The position numbers were made by a program, and so were the translations under genes. This document shows, piece by piece, positions 39,149 through 44,350 of a DNA stretch of 44,350 nucleotides. Numbering within the stretch: the first letter of the stretch is position 1; every line of letters starts with the position of its first letter. The notes under the pieces were generated by a model, which did not search any database, was not told the origin of the DNA, and saw nothing but the letters and a program-made list of their open reading frames with translations. The stretch is from assembly GCA_045534165.1 (NCBI GenBank), contig JAZSJD010000069.1, positions 1 to 44,350 on the forward strand, given 5' to 3'. Source of the DNA: SIG575 sp045534165 (lineage in GTDB: Bacteria; Bacillota; Clostridia; Oscillospirales; Acutalibacteraceae).

Positions 39149-40882
39149 ATGATTAACACAGATGAATTATGTATGAGCTGTATGAAAGAAATCGGCGATG
39201 AAAAACAATGCCCTTATTGCGGCTTTCACGCAGATTCTCAGCAGATAGCTCCCTATCTGCCTATACGCAGCACTGTTGCAAATAGATATCTTGTAGGTAA
39301 GCTTATCGACTATAATGGTGACGGTGCATCATATATGGGTTGGGATTTAAGCACAAAAACTGCAGTTATAATACGTGAATTTATGCCGGATGCAATTGCT
39401 GTAAGAACAAAAAATAAGCTTGCGGTTATTCCGACTGCAGGCAAAGAAGATGTTTATACAGATTGTTTGCAAAGCTTTACAGAACTCTGGAGAAAGTTGA
39501 TGAGATTGAAAGGTCTTTCAGCTCTTGTTGAAGTTCTGGATATAGTTGAAGAAAACAATACTGCATATGCTATTGAAGAATATGTAGGTGGCATAACTCT
39601 TCGCGAGTATCTTCTGAGAACACCTACCGGTTATATTTCATGGGAAAAGGCAAGACCTTTATTTATGCCGGTGTTGTCTACACTCGGTAATCTGCATACC
39701 TCAGGAATTATTCACAGAGGCATTTCTCCCACAACACTTATGATTGCGCCTGACGGAAAACTTCGCATTACAGGTTTCAGCATCAACAGAGTGAGAAGTG
39801 CAAAAAGTGAGCTTAATTCTCAGCTTTATGCAGGATATGCCGCAATTGAGCAATATGGTTTTGACGGTCAGCAAGGTCCGTGGACAGATATTTATGCTTT
39901 TGGTGCAGTTCTTTACAGAGCTCTTATCGGAAGTGACCCCATTGATGCTACTCAGAGGGTAACAAATGACAGACTTATGATTCCCGGAAAATTTGCAGAA
40001 CAGCTTCCGGCATACGTTATAAATGGTCTTATAAATGCTCTTCAGATTCACCCTGAAGACAGAACAAGAAATGTTGAGCAGTGCAGAGCTGAGCTTTCAG
40101 CAGCACCCAGTGCAGCAGTACAGTTGAATGATGTTACTCCGGTACCGCCCGTTACAAGGGAAAGCAGTAAAACACCTGCTGATTTCCTTGATAAAAACCA
40201 ACAGCCGGTTTACCCTGAGCAGACAGCACAGAAATCAGGTAAAAAAACAGGGATAATTATTGCTGTTTGTGTTTCTTTGGTGGCAATTCTTCTGATTGTT
40301 CTTGGCATAGTGATTGTACCCGATATAATACAGGGACTGGGAGAGGAAAAGACAACATCTGAGCAGGAGAATGTTGATAGCGGTGATGAAGTTGAGCCTC
40401 TTCAGGATATGACGGGTAAGTTATATTCTGACAGAAAAGAAATGCTTGGCGGAAAATATAAATTTGAAATGACATATGAATACAGTGATAAATATGAGGA
40501 AGATCAGATTATCAGTCAGTCTCCGGCACCGGGTACACCTGTGAAAAAAGGAGCAACAATTAAGGTTGTTGTAAGTAAAGGACCCAAATCAATTAAATTG
40601 ATAAATGTTACAGGTCTTGCTTATGAAGAAGCAAAGCGTCAGCTGGAAGAATTAGGCTTCACAGTTGTAAAAGCAAGCAAGCCTGTTGAAAATGATGGTT
40701 CGCATGCAGTGAATACTGTTTTCAGAATGAGCCCGAGTAATCTTGAACGTGAATATAAAAAAGGCGATAAGGTTATGCTTGAGGTCTGGGGAGAAATTTC
40801 CACAGCACCTCCACCACCGGTAGAGGAACCGACGGAAGATAATTCTACAGACAACGAATTTGATTTTCCTGGTTTCTGGTAA
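39149..40882 (+). CDS. Membrane PASTA pseudokinase with N-terminal zinc ribbon
   Basis: A 577-residue protein built like a Ser/Thr kinase receptor but with a broken active site. Domains in order: zinc ribbon (C8, C11, C21, C24), kinase-like domain (about 35-310), Pro-rich linker, one membrane helix (367-389), two PASTA domains (about 412-475 and 478-545) and a Pro/Glu/Asp tail. PASTA domains bind muropeptides or lipid II. Compared with active relatives, VAIKEYFP reads VIIREFMP (Lys to R76), HRDISPDN reads HRGISPTT (catalytic Asp to G191, metal Asn to T196), and DFG reads GFS (Asp to G209). Phosphotransfer is therefore unlikely. The C-lobe is well kept (QQGPWTDIYAFGAVLYRAL), so the fold is under selection. 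The ATG at 39149 follows AAAGGTGAT. Confidence 0.87.
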   Translation: MINTDELCMSCMKEIGDEKQCPYCGFHADSQQIAPYLPIRSTVANRYLVGKLIDYNGDGASYMGWDLSTKTAVIIREFMPDAIAVRTKNKLAVIPTAGKEDVYTDCLQSFTELWRKLMRLKGLSALVEVLDIVEENNTAYAIEEYVGGITLREYLLRTPTGYISWEKARPLFMPVLSTLGNLHTSGIIHRGISPTTLMIAPDGKLRITGFSINRVRSAKSELNSQLYAGYAAIEQYGFDGQQGPWTDIYAFGAVLYRALIGSDPIDATQRVTNDRLMIPGKFAEQLPAYVINGLINALQIHPEDRTRNVEQCRAELSAAPSAAVQLNDVTPVPPVTRESSKTPADFLDKNQQPVYPEQTAQKSGKKTGIIIAVCVSLVAILLIVLGIVIVPDIIQGLGEEKTTSEQENVDSGDEVEPLQDMTGKLYSDRKEMLGGKYKFEMTYEYSDKYEEDQIISQSPAPGTPVKKGATIKVVVSKGPKSIKLINVTGLAYEEAKRQLEELGFTVVKASKPVENDGSHAVNTVFRMSPSNLEREYKKGDKVMLEVWGEISTAPPPPVEEPTEDNSTDNEFDFPGFW

Positions 40883-40888
40883 AAAAAT

Positions 40889-40928
40889 AACGGCAGTTAA
40901 GACTTCTTAACTGCCGTTTGTTTTTTTA
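40889..40928. terminator. Bidirectional terminator after the pseudokinase gene
   Basis: A perfect 12-bp stem (AACGGCAGTTAA, 40889-40900 with 40907-40918) is followed by TGTTTTTTT on the plus strand and by a T-run on the minus strand. Confidence 0.9.
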
Positions 40929-41615
40929 TAATAAGTTTTCAGATTTAAGATTTTTTCTTTCGAAATTGAATTTTTCTGAAAGTAAGTAAGCACTTCGGTT
41001 TTCGTTCTGTGAAAGCACACTGTATTCACCATCTGCATAAACAAGAGCGGCGTCGTTGTCAATTGCAATTCCGTCAATATCCAGTTCAGGAATAACTTTA
41101 TCAAAACTCTGCCAATATTCACTGTCATAGTGGGGACAGTTGCAACCGGGGAGAAGTCCCAGACAGTCAATAATCATAAATTCAGCGTTTTCTCCACAGT
41201 CATCGTAACCTTTTTCAAACCAGCACATTGAGCCTGAACTTGAGCCTGAAAGTACAATACCTTTTTCAAAAGCTTTTTTGAAAATTTCAGTAGCGCCTGT
41301 TTTATTCCACACATCCATAAGGAATTTGAGGTTTCCTCCACCTACAAAGATGATGTCGGAAGATAAAATGGTGTTTTCAATATCTTCGTGTGTTAAATTT
41401 TCATCGGTAAGCAAAAGAACGGTACATTCTGAACACCCTAAAGAAGTGAATGTTTTCTGAAACTCACCCAGATCGTCATAGTGGTCGTGACCTGCTGTAG
41501 GAACGTAAAGCACTTTTGCATTTTCTTTGGGGCAAAGTGCAACGATTTTTTTGTATATTTCTATTACTTCTTCGTCATCCGGACAAGCTCCGCCGGAAGC
41601 TACGATTCTTCCCAT
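40926..41615 (-). CDS. Peptidase S51-like (type 1 glutamine amidotransferase-like) protein
   Basis: A 229-residue cytoplasmic protein of the peptidase E family, which cleaves dipeptides with N-terminal Asp and shares the class I amidotransferase fold. Evidence: MGRIVASGG at the N-terminus, VLYVPTAG, IIFVGGGNLKFLMDVW and the nucleophile elbow SGSSSGSMCW with the expected Ser. DCLGLLPGCNCPHYD holds the His-Asp region. The ATG at 41615 has an AGGAGA site. It begins two bases after the stop of the rubredoxin fusion gene, so the two are co-transcribed. Some clostridial relatives are of unknown function. Confidence 0.84.
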   Translation of the reverse strand: MGRIVASGGACPDDEEVIEIYKKIVALCPKENAKVLYVPTAGHDHYDDLGEFQKTFTSLGCSECTVLLLTDENLTHEDIENTILSSDIIFVGGGNLKFLMDVWNKTGATEIFKKAFEKGIVLSGSSSGSMCWFEKGYDDCGENAEFMIIDCLGLLPGCNCPHYDSEYWQSFDKVIPELDIDGIAIDNDAALVYADGEYSVLSQNENRSAYLLSEKFNFERKNLKSENLL

Positions 41616-41617
41616 AT

Positions 41618-42229
41618 TTATTCTCCTATCTTTTCGAAATCTGATGCAGGGTGTTTGCAAAGAGGGCAGATGAAATCATCAGGTAATTCGCCTTCGTGAA
41701 TATATCCGCAGATTTTACATCTGTAAGCAACTTTGCTTTCAGGTTTAGCTGCAGGTTTTGGTTTGATGTTTTTGTGATAATAATCATAAGTTACAGAATT
41801 TTTTTCGTTGAGAATTTCTGCATCTGTTACATCTGCGATGAACATTGTGTGTGTACCCAGATCTATAGAATGAAAAACACTTCCGGAAATATATGCATTG
41901 GCATATTGAGGTACAATAAGAATTCCGTTTTCTGTACGTTTGGCATCAGTTCTGTTTTCAAATTTATTTACATCTTTACCGCTTTGAAAACCGAAATGTC
42001 TGATTTCATCAAAAGTAGTTTCTTCAGTTAAAACAGAAATATTGAATTTTGCAGTTGCCATAAGCATATCGTGAGTTTTGTTTTGTTTATTTACTGTTAC
42101 TGCAATTCTGTTAGGCGTGTTGGTAACCTGAGTTACAGTGTTGATAATACAACCGTTATCAAAGCCATCTTCGTTTGCAGTGAGGATAAAAAGACCGTAT
42201 CCTATTTTAAAAAGAGCATTAGCATTCAT
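41618..42229 (-). CDS. Flavin reductase-rubredoxin fusion (high-molecular-weight rubredoxin, Hrb type)
   Basis: A 203-residue fusion of an FMN-binding flavin reductase domain (1-150, beginning LFKIGYGLFILTANEDG) and a C-terminal rubredoxin (about 167-200, CKICGYIHEGELPDDFICPLC). In Moorella the same architecture, Hrb, passes electrons from NADH to the flavodiiron protein FprA, which reduces oxygen or nitric oxide. The ATG at 42229 follows GGAGGT. It has a strong promoter with an inverted repeat between the -35 and -10 boxes. FprA itself is not in this window. Confidence 0.9.
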   Translation of the reverse strand: MNANALFKIGYGLFILTANEDGFDNGCIINTVTQVTNTPNRIAVTVNKQNKTHDMLMATAKFNISVLTEETTFDEIRHFGFQSGKDVNKFENRTDAKRTENGILIVPQYANAYISGSVFHSIDLGTHTMFIADVTDAEILNEKNSVTYDYYHKNIKPKPAAKPESKVAYRCKICGYIHEGELPDDFICPLCKHPASDFEKIGE

Positions 42230-42249
42230 AATATGACCTCCTTGTATGA

Positions 42250-42278
42250 AGTTTAACACAGTAAAACTTCTGTGTCAA
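42250..42278 (-). promoter_or_regulatory. Promoter of the Hrb-S51 operon with a built-in inverted repeat
   Basis: On the minus strand a perfect TTGACA (42278-42273) and TAAACT (42255-42250) are spaced by 17 bases. The inverted repeat ACACAG-N8-CTGTGT (42256-42275) fills the space between them and looks like an operator. Confidence 0.78.
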
Positions 42279-42318
42279 ACTAAAATATTTTTAAAATACA
42301 GTATATTTTTTCACGTAA

Positions 42319-42346
42319 TTGTGTTATTATTATGTTATTGTATAAT
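42319..42346 (+). promoter_or_regulatory. Probable promoter of dusB
   Basis: A perfect TATAAT (42341-42346) lies 16 bases after TTGTGT (42319-42324). The distance to the start codon at 42362 is only 15 bases, so the leader would be very short. Confidence 0.45.
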
Positions 42347-42361
42347 TATGAGGTATTTTTA

Positions 42362-43381
42362 ATGAAAATCGGCAGTCTGGAAATATTGAAAAAAGCTTCT
42401 CTTGCACCTATGGCTGGCGCAGCGGACAGAGCTTTCAGAGAATTATGTTCCTCTTACGGAGCAGGCTTTGTGGTAGGAGAACTTACTTCTTCCAAAGGTG
42501 TAAGTATGGGGGATAAAAAATCAGGGCAATTGTTATCAATTTCAGATGAAGAACGTCCTGCAGCTTCCCAGCTTTTCGGGGACAGCCCGTTGGTTATGGC
42601 AAAAGCAGCAGAGGAAGCATTATCGTATAAACCTGATTTTATTGATATAAATATGGGTTGTCCTGCACCTAAAGTTGCATCCAACGGATGCGGAAGTGCA
42701 TTAATGAAAAATCCTGAGCTTGCAGGGGAAATAGTAAAGGCGGTAGTTGAAGTTTCTACTGTTCCTATTACGGTTAAAATGCGCACAGGGTGGGATGAAA
42801 ATTCTCTGAACGCACCTGAACTTGCAAAAATCTGTGAAGCAAACGGTGCGCAGATGATAACTGTTCACGGAAGAACAAAACAGCAGATGTATTCTCCGGG
42901 AATAAATTATGATATAATAAGAAAAGTAAAAGAATCTGTCAGTGTTCCTGTTATAGGAAACGGAGATGTTATTGACGGAAAAAGCGCTCTCAAAATGATT
43001 GAAAAAACAGGTTGCGACGGAGTTATGGTGGGCAGAGGTGCTTTAGGCAGACCGTGGGTTTTTGAAGAAATCAATACATTTCTTGAAACAGGGGAAATTA
43101 TTCCCGAACCTTCAATTGAAGAAAGAATGGATGTGCTGAAAAAACACATCGCAAAGCTGATAGAGTATAAAGGCGAATATATTGCAATGCGTGAAGCGAG
43201 AAAACATGCTGCATGGTATGTGAAAGGAATCAGAGGTGCAGCAAAATACAGAGCAGAAATCGGAAAAATTAATGTATTCTCCGATCTGGAAACTCTGATT
43301 GATAAAATTACCGAAAGCTGTTCAGGCTTTGGTGATACAGATGAATTTGATAAATTTTGTTTCAACAATCTTAAGAAATAA
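42362..43381 (+). CDS. dusB: tRNA-dihydrouridine synthase (DusB type)
   Basis: Reduces uridines in the tRNA D-loop using FMN and NADPH. It has 339 residues from the ATG at 42362, which follows GAGGT; the reading from 42332 covers the promoter. FMN-barrel marks are SLAPMAGAADRAFR, the catalytic cysteine in DINMGCPAPKVASNGCGSALM, VPITVKMRTGWD, ITVHGRTKQQMYSP, VIGNGDV and DGVMVGRGALGRPW. The C-terminal helical tRNA-binding domain contains HAAWYVKGIRGAAKYR. It is followed after 11 bases by the beta-galactosidase gene. Confidence 0.95.
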   Translation: MKIGSLEILKKASLAPMAGAADRAFRELCSSYGAGFVVGELTSSKGVSMGDKKSGQLLSISDEERPAASQLFGDSPLVMAKAAEEALSYKPDFIDINMGCPAPKVASNGCGSALMKNPELAGEIVKAVVEVSTVPITVKMRTGWDENSLNAPELAKICEANGAQMITVHGRTKQQMYSPGINYDIIRKVKESVSVPVIGNGDVIDGKSALKMIEKTGCDGVMVGRGALGRPWVFEEINTFLETGEIIPEPSIEERMDVLKKHIAKLIEYKGEYIAMREARKHAAWYVKGIRGAAKYRAEIGKINVFSDLETLIDKITESCSGFGDTDEFDKFCFNNLKK

Positions 43382-43392
43382 GGGTGATAAAA

Positions 43393-44350
43393 ATGGAATT
43401 TAAAAGTTACCACAAGGAACTTGAATTTTTGCACGTTGGTTGCGAAGAACCAAGAGCATATTATGTTCCTTACGAAACAAAGGAAAAAGCACTTGCAGGT
43501 GAAAGAGATGCATCTGATTTTCTTTTGAACCTTTGCGGTGATTGGAATTTCAGATTCTATGAAAGCTTTGAAGATCTGGAAGATGATTTCCTCCAGCTTC
43601 CTTTCAAAGAAAAAATGAAAGTTCCTTCAAGCTGGCAGAACTGCACAGAAAAGGGTTATGATGCACCGCAGTACCTTAACTCAAACTATCCATATCCGTT
43701 GGATATGCCTCATATTCCTGATGAAAACCCCTGTGCACTCTATTCAAAAGATGTAATTCTTCCCGAGAATTTCTCAGGCAAGAAAATCTACATAAACTTT
43801 GAGGGCGTAGATTCCTGTTTCTATCTTTTTGTTAATAATGAATTTGCAGGTTACAGTCAGGTAAGCCATTGTACAAGTGAACTTAATATTTCAGAATACC
43901 TTAAAGAGGGCAAGAATAAAATAGATGTTCTTGTTGTAAAATGGTGCAACGGAAGCTACCTTGAAGATCAGGACTATTTCCGCCTTTCAGGTATTTTCAG
44001 AGAAGTTTATCTTCTTGCTCGTCAGGAAAATCATCTTAAGGATATTTATGTAAGACAAGATATTTCAGAAGATTTAAAAACTGCCGTAATTAAATTTGAA
44101 GCAGATAAATGCGTGAATTTCTCACTTCTTTCACCGGATGGAGAAGTAATACTTTCAGGCAATACAGATGAAGAAGTTACAATCGAAAATCCCGTTTTGT
44201 GGAATGCGGAAAACCCGAAACTTTACACACTTGTAATTGAAGACGAGAGTGAATTTATTCCTGTCAGATTAGGTCTTAAACGTCTTGAAATCAAAGGCGC
44301 GATTATGTACCTTAACAACGAAAAGGTAAAGCTTTACGGTATCAACCGCC
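43393..44350 (+). CDS. Beta-galactosidase, GH2 family, N-terminal part (cut by window edge)
   Basis: Hydrolyses terminal beta-galactosides. The 319 residues seen cover the GH2 sugar-binding domain (about 35-215: NLCGDWNFRFYESFED, VPSSWQ, YPYPLDMPHIPDENPCALY, DVLVVKWCNGSYLEDQDYFRLSGIFREVYLL), then the immunoglobulin-like domain, ending at the start of the barrel (KLYGINR). The ATG at 43393 follows AGGGTGAT. The catalytic glutamates lie beyond the right edge. There is no signal peptide, so the enzyme is cytoplasmic. Confidence 0.93.
   Translation, partial: MEFKSYHKELEFLHVGCEEPRAYYVPYETKEKALAGERDASDFLLNLCGDWNFRFYESFEDLEDDFLQLPFKEKMKVPSSWQNCTEKGYDAPQYLNSNYPYPLDMPHIPDENPCALYSKDVILPENFSGKKIYINFEGVDSCFYLFVNNEFAGYSQVSHCTSELNISEYLKEGKNKIDVLVVKWCNGSYLEDQDYFRLSGIFREVYLLARQENHLKDIYVRQDISEDLKTAVIKFEADKCVNFSLLSPDGEVILSGNTDEEVTIENPVLWNAENPKLYTLVIEDESEFIPVRLGLKRLEIKGAIMYLNNEKVKLYGINR

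Noticed and set aside
42907..43434. 175-codon open frame opposite dusB
   Set aside because: Antisense shadow of dusB with no ribosome site and no recognisable domain.

Overview
The window reads as chromosomal DNA of a low-GC, anaerobic, spore-forming member of the Clostridia, most likely of the Oscillospiraceae/Ruminococcaceae type. The reasons are strong GGAGG ribosome binding sites, A/T-rich promoters, two rubrerythrins and a flavin reductase-rubredoxin fusion, a PerR regulator, Spo0A, a SpoIIQ-like protein, an L27 precursor with a cleavable extension beside its protease Prp, and a zinc-ribbon kinase family typical of these bacteria. It is mostly ordinary core genome. I saw no insertion sequence, prophage, CRISPR array, tRNA or rRNA, and no stretch over 300 bases without a gene.

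Layout. 1-860: perR followed by a reverse rubrerythrin (cut by the window edge), with a Per box upstream. 1027-6514: a GHL10-type lipoprotein, two membrane proteins, a biotin ligase and a MATE exporter. 6661-11090: an operon of two M16-family proteins (YmfF/YmfH type), lgt and folD. 11109-12222: promoter, L21 leader, rplU, prp, rpmA and terminator. 12302-12472: a small Cys/Gly-rich membrane peptide. 12539-19042 (minus): aminotransferase, trpS, a degenerate M28 peptidase-like membrane protein, a lipoprotein, a CPBP protease, tadA and rubrerythrin. 19248-25241 (plus): an unknown protein, ddl, a DUF1934 gene, argS, a GlmU-like protein with a decayed first half, and pth. 25302-26342: aldose epimerase. 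26502-34003: a tight cell-wall operon (FHA protein, SEDS polymerase, class B PBP, ABC ATPase, giant FtsX-type permease). 34079-34195 (minus): a 38-residue gene divergent from spo0A. 35276-38189 (minus): SGNH hydrolase, gap, lexA. 38349-40882: a SpoIIQ-like peptidase and a PASTA pseudokinase. 40926-42229 (minus): high-molecular-weight rubredoxin and an S51-type amidotransferase-like protein. 42362-44350: dusB and the start of a GH2 beta-galactosidase.

How parts fit together. PerR, both rubrerythrins and the flavin reductase-rubredoxin form an oxygen/peroxide defence set. The FHA-SEDS-PBP trio resembles the actinobacterial fhaB-rodA-pbpA block that is controlled by PASTA kinases. Here it is joined head to tail to an ABC transporter whose permease carries a roughly 290-residue coiled coil predicted to lie outside the cell, while the PASTA protein 5 kb away has lost every catalytic kinase motif. 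This is the most likely place for an undescribed system. Other points of interest are the 38-residue gene sharing a control region with spo0A, and two further enzyme-like proteins with broken active sites (M28-like and GlmU-like). Functions were assigned by reading motifs; no database search was run.
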